64,000 bases of DNA. Origin: Pseudoalteromonas aurantia 208. Its GTDB lineage: Bacteria; Pseudomonadota; Gammaproteobacteria; Enterobacterales; Alteromonadaceae. Positions 46,212 through 56,045 of the stretch are shown here, in pieces. Every line of letters begins with the position of its first letter. Position 1 is the stretch's first letter. Location: assembly GCF_014858725.1 (NCBI RefSeq), contig NZ_AQGV01000014.1, positions 305,408 to 369,407 of the forward strand, written 5' to 3'. The position numbers were made by a program, and so were the translations under genes. A model generated the notes under the pieces. That model had not been told where the DNA came from. It did no database searches and saw only the letters and a list, made by a program, of their open reading frames with translations.

Positions 46212-47534
46212 ATGGAACAATTAGCACAATATTATGCTGAGCATATTGCAACGTTACAGCAGCGCACAAAAACAATCGTAGAACGTGAAGGATTGGAAGG
46301 GCTTGTGATCCATTCAGGTCAAGCTAAACGTCAATTCTTAGATGATATGTATTATCCGTTCAAGGTAAACCCACAATTTAAGGCGTGGCTACCGGTAATA
46401 GATAATCCCCACTGTTGGTTAGTCGTGAACGGCACAGATAAACCAAAGTTGATATTTTATCGTCCGGTTGATTTTTGGCATAAAGTACCAGATGAGCCAA
46501 GTGACTTTTGGGCTGATTATTTCGATATCGAATTATTATTAAAACCTGATCAAGTTGAAAAGTTTTTACCTTATGATAAAGCTGGTTATGGATATATCGG
46601 TGAGTACTTAGAAGTTGCACAAGCGCTCGGGTTTACACAAATGAATCCAGAGCCGGTGATGAATTATCTGCATTTTCATCGCGCTTATAAAACACAGTAT
46701 GAGTTAGTGTGTTTACGTGAAGCAAACCGTATAGCTGTGCTTGGTCACACTGCTGCAAGAGACGCTTTTTATGCAGGGGCATCCGAGTTTGGTATTCAGC
46801 AAGCTTATTTGAATGCAACATCACATATGGAAAATGATACACCGTACGGCAATATAGTGGCACTAAATGAAAATTGTGCAATTTTACATTATACCCACTT
46901 TGATCGTCAGGCACCTGCGCAACATCGATCATTCTTAATTGATGCAGGCGCAAACTTTCATGGCTATGCATCTGATATCACACGTACCTATGATTATGCT
47001 AAACAAGGACAGTTTGCCGATTTAGTGTCAGTCATGAATGAGCATCAAATCGCATTAGGTAAGGCATTACAACCAGGAAAACTCTATGGTGAACTGCATA
47101 TCGATTGCCACAATCGTGTTGCCCAAGTCTTAGCTGACTTTAATATTGTAAAGCTACCAGCAGAAGACATTGTTACTAAAGGTATTACGTCAACGTTTTT
47201 CCCTCATGGTTTAGGTCATCATCTAGGTCTGCAAGTACACGACATGGGTGGGTTTATGGCTGACGAGCGAGGTACCCATCAAGACCCACCTGAAGGTCAT
47301 CCGTTCTTGCGTTGTACTCGTAAAATTGAAGCCAATCAAGTATTCACCATTGAACCTGGATTATATTTCATTGATTCATTATTGAGAGATTTAGCAGACA
47401 CAGACAATAAGCAGTACATCAATTGGGACAAAGTGGCAGAGTTAAAACCTTTTGGCGGTATTCGAATTGAAGATAACATCATTGTACATGATGATCGACT
47501 TGAGAATATGACAAGAGATTTGAACTTAGATTAA
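46212..47534 (+). CDS. pepQ: Xaa-Pro dipeptidase PepQ
   Basis: Dinuclear-metal prolidase; relatives in Alteromonas hydrolyse organophosphates as a side activity (known). 440 aa; N-terminal HIATLQQRTK and YPFKVNPQFKAWLPV, and metal ligands in IDAGANFHGYASDITRTY, HGLGHHLGLQVHD and TIEPGLYF. Same genomic spot as in related genera, before yigZ-trkH. Confidence 0.97.
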   Translation: MEQLAQYYAEHIATLQQRTKTIVEREGLEGLVIHSGQAKRQFLDDMYYPFKVNPQFKAWLPVIDNPHCWLVVNGTDKPKLIFYRPVDFWHKVPDEPSDFWADYFDIELLLKPDQVEKFLPYDKAGYGYIGEYLEVAQALGFTQMNPEPVMNYLHFHRAYKTQYELVCLREANRIAVLGHTAARDAFYAGASEFGIQQAYLNATSHMENDTPYGNIVALNENCAILHYTHFDRQAPAQHRSFLIDAGANFHGYASDITRTYDYAKQGQFADLVSVMNEHQIALGKALQPGKLYGELHIDCHNRVAQVLADFNIVKLPAEDIVTKGITSTFFPHGLGHHLGLQVHDMGGFMADERGTHQDPPEGHPFLRCTRKIEANQVFTIEPGLYFIDSLLRDLADTDNKQYINWDKVAELKPFGGIRIEDNIIVHDDRLENMTRDLNLD

Positions 47535-47559
47535 GGTTATGCAAGTTTAAATTAGAATG

Positions 47560-47582
47560 AGGGAGCATAAAGCTCCCTTTTG
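47560..47582 (+). terminator. Short hairpin after pepQ
   Basis: AGGGAGC (47560-47566), 5-base loop, GCTCCCT (47572-47578) then TT and a mixed T-rich tail; 25 bases past the pepQ stop. Confidence 0.75.
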
Positions 47583-47605
47583 TTGTTAAGGTACACAATT
47601 ATTGT

Positions 47606-48220
47606 ATGTCAGAATATTACATCCCGAGTGGTACATTAAAGTTCCAAGAAGAAATTAAAAAAAGTACGTTTATAGTGCATATTGCACATACGCCAACGCT
47701 TGACGATGCTAAAGCATTTATCAAAAAAATAAATGAGGACTACCCTGATGCGCGACATAATTGTTGGGCGCATGTTGCGGGACAGCCAGGAGGTAGTCAT
47801 GTTTATGGGTTTTCTGATGATGGTGAGCCGAATGGGACCGCAGGTAAACCTATGCTGAATGTACTAACAGGCTCCGGACTTGGAGAAATCACGGCAGTGA
47901 CGACACGCTATTTTGGAGGCATTAAACTTGGTACCGGTGGACTAGTGCGTGCGTATGGTGGGTCGCTAAATAATGCCCTTGTTGAACTCGAAACTTGCTT
48001 AAAAATACCTTCAATTATATTACAAGGCGAATCTGATTATGCCTTGCAAGGTATTATTGAACAGTACTTACAGTCACACTTTACTATTTTAGCAATAGAT
48101 AAAGAATATAGTGCGTCAGTTTGCTGGAAAATTAGTATTGATCATCGTCAGGCGCGCCAAGCCCAACAAGAAATTTTTGATTTAAGTAACGGTGTAGTTG
48201 AGTTAACTATCAAAGAATAA
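47606..48220 (+). CDS. yigZ: YigZ / IMPACT family protein
   Basis: 204 aa; N-terminal UPF0029 domain (KKSTFIVHIAHTPTLDDAKAF, DDGEPNGTAGKPML, YFGGIKLGTGGLVRAYGG) and a C-terminal ferredoxin-like part. In eukaryotes IMPACT regulates GCN2; the bacterial role is unknown. Precedes trkH by 50 bases. Confidence 0.95.
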   Translation: MSEYYIPSGTLKFQEEIKKSTFIVHIAHTPTLDDAKAFIKKINEDYPDARHNCWAHVAGQPGGSHVYGFSDDGEPNGTAGKPMLNVLTGSGLGEITAVTTRYFGGIKLGTGGLVRAYGGSLNNALVELETCLKIPSIILQGESDYALQGIIEQYLQSHFTILAIDKEYSASVCWKISIDHRQARQAQQEIFDLSNGVVELTIKE

Positions 48221-48270
48221 GACAATTGGTGCTAAATTAGTTCTAATAATCAGAAAAAGCGAAAAGCAGC

Positions 48271-49722
48271 ATGCAATTTCGTACCATCATTAAAATTCTC
48301 GGCCAGCTGGTGGCATTGTTTAGTATTACTATGGTACCACCAGCTTTGGTGTCATTGATCTATAAAGACGGTGGTGGTGTACCATTCGTTTTAGCTTTCG
48401 TATTTAGCATTGTGATAGGTATGTTGGCATATTATCCTAACCGTAAAGAGAAGGGGGATTTAAAGGCAAGAGAAGGCTTTTTAATCGTTGTACTATTTTG
48501 GCTGGTGTTAGGGTCATTTGCATCAGTCCCGTTGATCTTTTTACAAACGCCGAGTTTGTCTTTGGCTGATGCGGTATTTGAAGCGTTTTCAGGGCTTACC
48601 ACGACAGGCGCAACGGTGCTGACTGGCATCGAACACTTGCCTAAGTCGGTATTGTTTTATCGACAACAATTGCAGTGGCTTGGTGGTATGGGGATCATTG
48701 TTTTGGCTGTGGCTGTTTTACCTATGCTTGGCGTGGGTGGTATGCAGTTGTATCGAGCTGAAACTCCGGGACCGGTAAAAGATTCGAAAATGACACCTCG
48801 AATTGCGGATACCGCAAAGCACCTTTGGTATATTTATGTATCGCTTACTGCTGCATGTACGGTTTCATATTGGGCTGCAGGAATGGGGTGGTTTGATGCG
48901 ATTTGCCATGCTTTTTCCACGATAGCGATTGGCGGGTTTTCTACTTATGATGCGTCGATGGGATATTTCGATAGCCCCTTAATTAATTTTATTTGCGTGG
49001 TATTTTTAATCATTGCTGCGATAAATTTCTCATTGCATTATGCGGCCGTATCAAGTCGAAATGTACGGGTATATTTGCGCGACCCTGAATTTAAAGTATT
49101 TCTTTTTATTCAGTTGGCATTGGTGGTGTTATGTTTTGCGGTATTGTCGTCAAATCAAGTATATGTTAATGGCGATGAAACATTAGATCAGGCGCTGTTC
49201 CAGGCTGTATCCATTAGCACGACAGCTGGGTTTGCGACCGATAACTTTTCTGCTTGGCCATTATTTTTACCAATATTACTGATTTTTTCTAGTTTTATTG
49301 GTGGATGTGCTGGGTCTACTGGCGGTGGGATGAAAGTAGTACGGGTGTTTTTGCTGTACCTCCAAGGCGTGAGAGAGCTCAATCGATTGGTACATCCTCG
49401 CGCTATTTATTCAATTAAGTTAGGTCGAAAAGCATTACCAGACAAAGTTGTTGAGGCCGTATGGGGGTTTTTTTCAGCCTATGCATTGGTGTTTGTAATT
49501 ATCATGATAGCACTACTTGGTACAGGAATGGACAACATTACGGCATTTTCAGCAACGGCTGCATGCTTGAACAATTTAGGACCTGGGTTAGGCGAAGTTG
49601 CGGCACATTATGGTGACATAACAGACACTGCAAAGTGGATATTGACGGTTGCTATGGTATTTGGTCGATTGGAAATATTTACTTTGTTAGTTTTATTTAC
49701 CCCAACATTTTGGCGTGGGTAA
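48271..49722 (+). CDS. trkH: Potassium uptake channel subunit TrkH
   Basis: Membrane subunit of the Trk K+ system; four P-loop repeats with SGLTTTGATVLTG, AIGGFST, STTAGFATDN and NNLGPGLGEV as filter segments. 483 aa. Its cytosolic regulator TrkA is encoded nearby on the opposite strand. Confidence 0.97.
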   Translation: MQFRTIIKILGQLVALFSITMVPPALVSLIYKDGGGVPFVLAFVFSIVIGMLAYYPNRKEKGDLKAREGFLIVVLFWLVLGSFASVPLIFLQTPSLSLADAVFEAFSGLTTTGATVLTGIEHLPKSVLFYRQQLQWLGGMGIIVLAVAVLPMLGVGGMQLYRAETPGPVKDSKMTPRIADTAKHLWYIYVSLTAACTVSYWAAGMGWFDAICHAFSTIAIGGFSTYDASMGYFDSPLINFICVVFLIIAAINFSLHYAAVSSRNVRVYLRDPEFKVFLFIQLALVVLCFAVLSSNQVYVNGDETLDQALFQAVSISTTAGFATDNFSAWPLFLPILLIFSSFIGGCAGSTGGGMKVVRVFLLYLQGVRELNRLVHPRAIYSIKLGRKALPDKVVEAVWGFFSAYALVFVIIMIALLGTGMDNITAFSATAACLNNLGPGLGEVAAHYGDITDTAKWILTVAMVFGRLEIFTLLVLFTPTFWRG

Positions 49723-49909
49723 TAGTATTGGGTGGTACTTGAACTTCAGTATCACCTGCCTTTCTCTTGCTTATTCTAAGCATGAATATGCGTTTCTCAG
49801 CTTGCATTTAAGTAAATATCGGTTTTTAATTGAGGCTTATATAATAGGTATATACTTATTTCTTGGACTGAACTGTGTGGTTTAGTCACTATATTAGTAA
49901 GGTTGAGTG

Positions 49910-50593
49910 ATGTTAAAAACCAGCGCCGCAGGAAGCGGACACCATATTGCGCAAATCCCAGCTGGTAGTGTGATAGATATTGAAGTGATCATGCCGGCAG
50001 GCTCAAAGCGTTTAAAAACGGAATTTGTCGGTCAGTTGGATGCACAATTCTTAGTGCTGAACTTCCCTAGCTCTAAACGCCTTGGTGCAGCAGTTGATTA
50101 TATTAAAGAAGGAACACAGGTCATTGTTCGCGCATTATTAGAGCATGGAGAAGGCCAGGTCATCGCTTTCAAAACAACAATTAAAGCAATGACTTCTCAC
50201 CCTGCGCGACTGATTTTTTTAATGCCTCCTAAACAAGTACAAACGTACTGCTTGCGTGCTCAAACTCGTGTGCCGACCTTGATCCCTGCGGTGATAAATT
50301 TAGCTGATCATTCTTGTGTTGGGGTGATCAAAGATATTTCGTTATCTGGGTTACAGTTTGATATTCACCATGAAGATGGCAATGACTCTGAAAATATGAA
50401 AGAGCAAGACTGCAAAGTCTTACTTGAAGGGAAGAATAATCAACAGATCACGTTATCAGGCTCAATTTGTAGCTTGCATCCTCAAGATGACACAATTGCT
50501 CTTGGTATTAGACTAACAGGAGAGCAAAACACCATGGAAAGTATTTTAAAAGAGTACTTGATTGATTTAACAATATTGCATGAAGAGCAATAG
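49910..50593 (+). CDS. YcgR-like PilZ-domain protein (c-di-GMP effector)
   Basis: 227 aa from the ATG at 49910 (AAGG seven bases upstream; a GTG directly before it is a less likely start). N-terminal YcgR-N-like beta domain (about 15-105), then PilZ with RAQTR (about 127-131) and DISLSGLQFDI, the two c-di-GMP contact motifs. Probably a motility or adhesion effector; target unknown. Converges with trkA, ending 17 bases from its stop. Confidence 0.88.
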   Translation: MLKTSAAGSGHHIAQIPAGSVIDIEVIMPAGSKRLKTEFVGQLDAQFLVLNFPSSKRLGAAVDYIKEGTQVIVRALLEHGEGQVIAFKTTIKAMTSHPARLIFLMPPKQVQTYCLRAQTRVPTLIPAVINLADHSCVGVIKDISLSGLQFDIHHEDGNDSENMKEQDCKVLLEGKNNQQITLSGSICSLHPQDDTIALGIRLTGEQNTMESILKEYLIDLTILHEEQ

Positions 50594-50610
50594 GCAATAA
50601 ATTGAGTGCG

Positions 50611-51987
50611 CTAGACGAATAGTGCACTCACCTGGAATAACTTTTCAACTACGCTAATTTGACGCTTATCAATTAAAAACATGATGACATGGTCACCTGA
50701 TATAATTACGGTGTCATCGTGAGCAATAAGCACTTCATCATCTCTTACGATGGCGCCAATGGTTGTGCCCATAGGAAGCTTAATCTCTCTGATAGAGCGA
50801 CCCACAACTTTCGAGGTTGTTTCATCCCCATGTGCTACGGCTTCAATTGCTTCTGCAGCACCTTTACGTAAAGAATATACATTTACAATGTCGCCACGAC
50901 GGACATGGGTTAGTAGTGCCGAAATAGTGGCTTGCTGCGGTGAGATCGCGATGTCTATTTCGCCGCCTTGAACAAGGTCTACATATGCGCCACGTTGAAT
51001 AAGCACCATGGTTTTTTGTGCCCCCATGCGCTTTGCAAGCATGGCCGCCATGATATTCGCTTCATCGTCATTAGTGACAGCAATAAACGCATCGACTTGT
51101 TCAATATGTTCTTCCGAGAGCAACTCTTGATCAGAGGCGTCACCACAAAATACCACGGTATTATCAAGCATTTCAGATAATTGAGCAGCACGAGTATGGT
51201 TTCTTTCAATGAGCTTAACACTGTGATTCTTTTCCAGTGAACGTGCAAGTCCGGCACCGATATTACCACCGCCCGCAATCATAATTTTACGATAGGATTG
51301 TTCAAGTTTTTGCAGTTCATTCATCACGGCACGAATGTGCTTTGTTGCCGCGATGAAGAAGATTTCATCATCGGCTTCAATAACAGTAGTACCAAGCGGT
51401 TTAATGGCTTTACCTTGACGATAAATTGCTGCGACACGAGTATCTACGTTCGGAATATGCTCTTTCAGTGCAGAAAGGGCGTAGCCAACTAATAATCCCC
51501 CGTAATAGGCTTTTACGGCAACCAATGACAACATGCCTTCAGCAAATTGCAGAACCTGTAGTGCGCCTGGGTAGTCAATAAGGCGACGAATATACTTGGT
51601 TACCAATTGCTCTGGTGCAATATAGTGATCTACTGGTAAGTCGTCATTGTGAAATAGCTTTTCACGGTATTTTAAGTATTGCTCAGACCGGATCCGAGCA
51701 ATTTTAGTCGGCGTATTAAAAATACTATAAGCAACCTGACAAGCAACCATATTGACTTCGTCTGAGCTGGTTACCGCGATGATCATATCGGCATCTTCGG
51801 CTCCTGCTTGGCGTAAGACATCAGGGTGGGCACTGTGCCCAGTGACCCCCTGCAAATCATATTTGTCTTGTAACTCACGTAGCCTATCGCCGTCAATATC
51901 CACAACGGTTATTTCGTTTTGTTCACCTACGAGGTTTTCTGCCAGTGTACCGCCAACTTGCCCTGCACCTAAGATAATGATCTTCAT
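50611..51987 (-). CDS. trkA: Trk potassium system NAD-binding regulator TrkA
   Basis: Cytosolic gating ring protein, 458 aa with two RCK-N/RCK-C modules: IIILGAGQVGGTLAENL near residue 3 and IMIAGGGNIGAGLARSLE near 235. Last gene of def-fmt-rsmB-trkA. Confidence 0.98.
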   Translation of the reverse strand: MKIIILGAGQVGGTLAENLVGEQNEITVVDIDGDRLRELQDKYDLQGVTGHSAHPDVLRQAGAEDADMIIAVTSSDEVNMVACQVAYSIFNTPTKIARIRSEQYLKYREKLFHNDDLPVDHYIAPEQLVTKYIRRLIDYPGALQVLQFAEGMLSLVAVKAYYGGLLVGYALSALKEHIPNVDTRVAAIYRQGKAIKPLGTTVIEADDEIFFIAATKHIRAVMNELQKLEQSYRKIMIAGGGNIGAGLARSLEKNHSVKLIERNHTRAAQLSEMLDNTVVFCGDASDQELLSEEHIEQVDAFIAVTNDDEANIMAAMLAKRMGAQKTMVLIQRGAYVDLVQGGEIDIAISPQQATISALLTHVRRGDIVNVYSLRKGAAEAIEAVAHGDETTSKVVGRSIREIKLPMGTTIGAIVRDDEVLIAHDDTVIISGDHVIMFLIDKRQISVVEKLFQVSALFV

Positions 51988-52003
51988 AGTTTATGACTTA
52001 TTG

Positions 52004-53290
52004 TTATTGTTTTTTTGTGAGTTTGGCATAATAAAAACCATCACTTAAGCCGGGTAACAATTGCATACCTGGTTGTTCAGGTGTGTCATTATCATGCAAG
52101 GGATGATGTATTGCATCATTGGTTTGTGTAATAAACTGTGCTACTTGCTGTGCATTTTCTTCAGGCAACACGGAGCAAGTTGCGTAAATTAATGTGCCTC
52201 CGGGCTTTAACAGTGGCCAAATATTTTTCAAGATAGAGGCTTGTAACTCGGCAAGGTCATCTATGTCGGTTTTACGACGCAGCCATTTTATGTCAGGGTG
52301 ACGGCGGATAACCCCCGTAGCTGAACATGGCACATCCAACAAGATGCGGTCATATGGTGTGCTATTCCACCATGTATCTGGTGTGGATGCGTCCGCATGA
52401 ATGCATTCTGCGCGCAGTCCGATGCGCTTTAAATTTTGTTCCACTCTTTCTAGACGTTGGTCATCGGCATCTAATGCATGCACGCGAGCATCGGCTAACT
52501 CAAGTATGTGGCAAGTTTTACCACCAGGGGCGGCACAGGCATCTAAAATTAAGTCATCATCTTGTGGGTCTAATAGTCTGGCGGCAAGCTGCGCAGCCGC
52601 ATCTTGTACAGAGCAAGCACCTTCTCTAAAGCCCGGCAAGGTGAACACATCACACGGTTTATCGAGGAGTATACCGTCTTGGTACTGTGCGTCCGTACTG
52701 TGCTCAATACCATCCTCATCCAGCATCTCACTGTATTCAGCAGTTGTGTAGTGCTGTTGATTTACGCGCAACCACATTGGTGCTTGTTGTTGATTTTCAT
52801 CTAATATATCTTGCCATGTATCAGGGTATGTAGCTTGTAATTTTTTGATAAACCAGCCTGGGTGATTGAATTGGCATACGGGAATTAAATTTGCGCTGGC
52901 CTCTAACTCTGCTTGCTGGCGTTGGAAAGTACGTAAAATAGCATTGATTAATCCTTTTAAACCAGGCGCCCGCATTGACTCGACCGCGGCGACGGTTTCA
53001 GCCACTGCGGCATGCTCAGGTACACGCATATATTGCAACTGGTACATTCCTACATATAAGACGAACTGGTAAACACGGCGTTTACCTTTTAGTGGTTGCT
53101 CTAGCAGTTGCTGGCAGTAGTGTTCTAGAGTGGGTAAGTATCTTAATACGCCATAGCAAATTTGTTGCAATAGAGCTTTGTCTTTCCCGTGTACCTTTTG
53201 CGCTGCAAAAGGTAACTGTGTATTGAGAGATTGACCTTTATCGACAACTTGATACAGAACTTCAGCTGCGAGTGCACGTACGTTCGCCAT
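52004..53290 (-). CDS. rsmB: 16S rRNA (cytosine967-C5)-methyltransferase RsmB
   Basis: 428 aa; N-terminal NusB-like RNA-binding domain, SAM site DACAAPGGKTCHILE and catalytic Cys in DVPCSATGVIRRHPD and TCSVLPEEN. Its ATG overlaps the fmt stop by one base (TAATG), suggesting coupled translation. Confidence 0.98.
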   Translation of the reverse strand: MANVRALAAEVLYQVVDKGQSLNTQLPFAAQKVHGKDKALLQQICYGVLRYLPTLEHYCQQLLEQPLKGKRRVYQFVLYVGMYQLQYMRVPEHAAVAETVAAVESMRAPGLKGLINAILRTFQRQQAELEASANLIPVCQFNHPGWFIKKLQATYPDTWQDILDENQQQAPMWLRVNQQHYTTAEYSEMLDEDGIEHSTDAQYQDGILLDKPCDVFTLPGFREGACSVQDAAAQLAARLLDPQDDDLILDACAAPGGKTCHILELADARVHALDADDQRLERVEQNLKRIGLRAECIHADASTPDTWWNSTPYDRILLDVPCSATGVIRRHPDIKWLRRKTDIDDLAELQASILKNIWPLLKPGGTLIYATCSVLPEENAQQVAQFITQTNDAIHHPLHDNDTPEQPGMQLLPGLSDGFYYAKLTKKQ

Positions 53291-54246
53291 TATTGACCTA
53301 CCTTAGTACCAGTGGTAACCCACTCAGCACGGCCATTAAGAAAATCTTGTGCTGACATGGGTTTTTTACCTTGTGGTTGTAACTGAGTAATTGCTAAAGC
53401 CTGTTCGCCACATGCGATGACAACGCCATGTTTGTCACTACGAAGAATTGTTCCTGCATCACCTTGTTCATCGAGTACGGTTGCTTGCCAAATTTTAACC
53501 GCTTGTTCCTGCATGACAGTAAAGCAAACAGGCCAAGGGTTGAATGCTCTGATATTACGTTCAATTTGTACTGCGGGCATAGTCCAATCTATATTCGCTT
53601 CATCTTTAGAGAGTTTTTTTGCATAGTTAGCAAGGTCATCGTTTTGTTTGATTGGTGTTGCTGTGTCGCTTATCAATAAGTTAAGTGTCTCTAGCAATGC
53701 CGATGGACCCAATTCAGCTAATTTATCATACAAACTCGCACTGGTGTCTTGCGCTGTGATTGGGCAAGTCGCAATATACAGCATATCACCGGTATCTAAG
53801 CCTTCGTCCATTTGCATTATTGTGACACCCGTTTCAGAATCTCCTGCCCATAACGCTCGTTGAATTGGTGCAGCACCACGCCAGCGGGGTAAAATAGAAC
53901 CATGTACATTCAGGCAGCCCAGCTTTGGTGTGTCTAAAACTGCTTTAGGCAATAATAAACCGTACGCGACTACTATCATTACATCTGCATTAAGCGCTGC
54001 CAATTCAGCTTGTGCTTCGATAGACTTAAACGTTTCAGGTTGAAATATGGGCAGATCATGTTCCATGGCAAGTAACTTTACTTCACTTGCTTTTAATTTT
54101 TTGCCGCGACCAGCAGGGCGGTCGGGCATACTATAAACACCCACAACATTATGTTGGGAGTCGATTAGGGCATTTAAATGGCGCGCGGCAAAATCGGGCG
54201 TACCGGCAAAAACGATGCGTAGTGGTGAGGTCACTGAGTTATCCAA
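53290..54246 (-). CDS. fmt: Methionyl-tRNA formyltransferase
   Basis: Formylates initiator Met-tRNA. 318 aa; IVFAGTPDFAARHLNAL, folate-binding NVHGSILPRWRGAAPIQ and DTGDMLY. 21 bases after def, its functional partner. Confidence 0.99.
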   Translation of the reverse strand: MDNSVTSPLRIVFAGTPDFAARHLNALIDSQHNVVGVYSMPDRPAGRGKKLKASEVKLLAMEHDLPIFQPETFKSIEAQAELAALNADVMIVVAYGLLLPKAVLDTPKLGCLNVHGSILPRWRGAAPIQRALWAGDSETGVTIMQMDEGLDTGDMLYIATCPITAQDTSASLYDKLAELGPSALLETLNLLISDTATPIKQNDDLANYAKKLSKDEANIDWTMPAVQIERNIRAFNPWPVCFTVMQEQAVKIWQATVLDEQGDAGTILRSDKHGVVIACGEQALAITQLQPQGKKPMSAQDFLNGRAEWVTTGTKVGQ

Positions 54247-54267
54247 TGCAAATTTAATTAAAAAGAG

Positions 54268-54777
54268 TTAAGCACGTGAAGCAAGTTTGGCTTCTTTTTC
54301 TAGCTTTTTACGAATACGTTGACGTTTAAGTGGTGATAAATAATCGATAAACAATTTGCCCACTAGATGATCGAGTTCATGTTGCGTACAAATAGCCAAT
54401 AAGCCATCGGCTTGGTAATGAAACTCTTCGCCTTTTTCATTCAGAGCCTTAACTTTGACACTTTCTGCACGGTCCACTTTTGCATAAGAATAAGGTACTG
54501 ACAAGCAGCCCTCTTCACTAATAGTAGCACCTTCTTTTTCAAGGATCTCCGGATTAATTAACACCATCGCTTGATCGCGTTCTTCAGAAACATCGATCAC
54601 GACGATACGCTTATGAATGTTAACCTGAGTGGCTGCTAAGCCTATGCCATTTTCGTCATACATGGTTTCAATCATGTCTTTTACTATTTGACGAATTTCG
54701 TCATTTACTTCAGTCACAGGTTGCGCCACAGTGCGTAAGCGTTCATCTGGAAATCTAAGTACTTCTAACTTTGCCAT
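54268..54777 (-). CDS. def: Peptide deformylase
   Basis: Removes the N-formyl group from new proteins. 169 aa; the three motifs GIGLAATQV, EEGCLSVP and a QHELDHLVGK metal site, the last carrying Asp-His-Leu spacing typical of HExxH-type (HELDH). Divergent from the LysM gene. Confidence 0.98.
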   Translation of the reverse strand: MAKLEVLRFPDERLRTVAQPVTEVNDEIRQIVKDMIETMYDENGIGLAATQVNIHKRIVVIDVSEERDQAMVLINPEILEKEGATISEEGCLSVPYSYAKVDRAESVKVKALNEKGEEFHYQADGLLAICTQHELDHLVGKLFIDYLSPLKRQRIRKKLEKEAKLASRA

Positions 54778-54895
54778 GGTTACCTTTTACAGTTGAGCTA
54801 AAAATGCGATATTGTATGTTCTTATTTTAGCCATTCACGTTCCCCTTTAACAGGTTTTGGTTGATAATATCTAAAAATAACTCAAGGAAGCCGTA

Positions 54896-56017
54896 ATGAA
54901 ATACCCAATTGCTGCGCTATTCATGGCCATGAGTGCCTCATTCTCTATATTGGCAGATACTTTAAATCTAAAATCGAGTGCGCCAGAGCAATATACTGTT
55001 AAAAAAGGTGACACGTTATGGGATATTTCTAACTTATATTTGCGTTCCCCTTGGAAATGGCGTCAGTTATGGCAATGGAATCCGCAAGTGAATAACCCGG
55101 ATCGCATCTACCCAGGTGATGTTTTGGCATTGCAATATGATGCTCAAGGGCGTCCGATGCTCATGTTAGATAAAGGGGTAAAAAAACTCTCACCACATAG
55201 TCGAGTGGCGGTGCAAAAAAGCACCGCAATACCGACTTTACCGCTGGCGATGATTGAACCATTTATTGAATATGAACAAGCTCTAGATCAAGATGCATTG
55301 AATAACAGTCCTATTGTTTTGGGAGCCAGTCGTAATGTGAAAATGAGTACGCTTGGTCATATCTTATACGTTAAAGGTTCTCTTCCGTTATCGGCAAATT
55401 ATGGTATTTATCGTCAAGGCGAAGCTTATATAGATTTAGCGACGGGCGCTACATTAGCCTATGAAACAAAGTTAGTTGGTTCCGCGCGGGTAATACGGGT
55501 AGGTAATATTCAAAATGGTGTTCCATCTTCTGTGGAAGTTGAAATGATCAAACAAGAAATTAAGCCTGGGGATGTGCTTTTACCTATTTCAAAAGGGCAA
55601 AGCTATTCGGCGCAATTTCATATGGCGAAACCTAAAAATATTGATGCGGGGATGATCATTGCTAGCACCAATAAGTTACGGGAGTTTGGTACGACGGCTG
55701 TTGTGGTGCTCAATCTAGGACGTAATGCAGCGCTTAAAGAAGGGCATATTCTTGATATTAAGAAACAATCACCTACAGTTATTGAAGGTAAACATGGTCC
55801 TCGCTACGTTGAAGATGCGAATAGCTTGGAAAAGTTTATGAAAAGTGTCAGAGAGCTGTTTGGAAAAGGTAATACAGAGAATAGTGTTGTTTGGACTATG
55901 CCTAAGGAAAAGGTAGGAGAGCTAATGGTGTTTAAAGTGTATGACGACATTAGTTATGCAATGGTTATTAAATCGATACATCCAATTCGAGTTGGAGATA
56001 CTGTTAGCGCAGAATAA
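54896..56017 (+). CDS. Periplasmic LysM-domain protein
   Basis: 373 aa: signal peptide (residues 1-20, cut near SILA-DT), LysM module at about 33-80 (YTVKKGDTLWDISNLYLRS, then NNPDRIYPGDVLAL) binding peptidoglycan, then about 290 residues of beta-rich domain of unknown role. Always found beside dprA in related genera. No catalytic motif. Confidence 0.92.
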   Translation: MKYPIAALFMAMSASFSILADTLNLKSSAPEQYTVKKGDTLWDISNLYLRSPWKWRQLWQWNPQVNNPDRIYPGDVLALQYDAQGRPMLMLDKGVKKLSPHSRVAVQKSTAIPTLPLAMIEPFIEYEQALDQDALNNSPIVLGASRNVKMSTLGHILYVKGSLPLSANYGIYRQGEAYIDLATGATLAYETKLVGSARVIRVGNIQNGVPSSVEVEMIKQEIKPGDVLLPISKGQSYSAQFHMAKPKNIDAGMIIASTNKLREFGTTAVVVLNLGRNAALKEGHILDIKKQSPTVIEGKHGPRYVEDANSLEKFMKSVRELFGKGNTENSVVWTMPKEKVGELMVFKVYDDISYAMVIKSIHPIRVGDTVSAE

Positions 56018-56045
56018 CTTTACTCGAATGCTCTAAGGAGGGAGC

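Noticed and set aside
54266..54282. CACGTG near the def stop as a parS site
   Set aside because: Outer bases (AAGCACGTGAAGC) break the palindrome; too far from the consensus.
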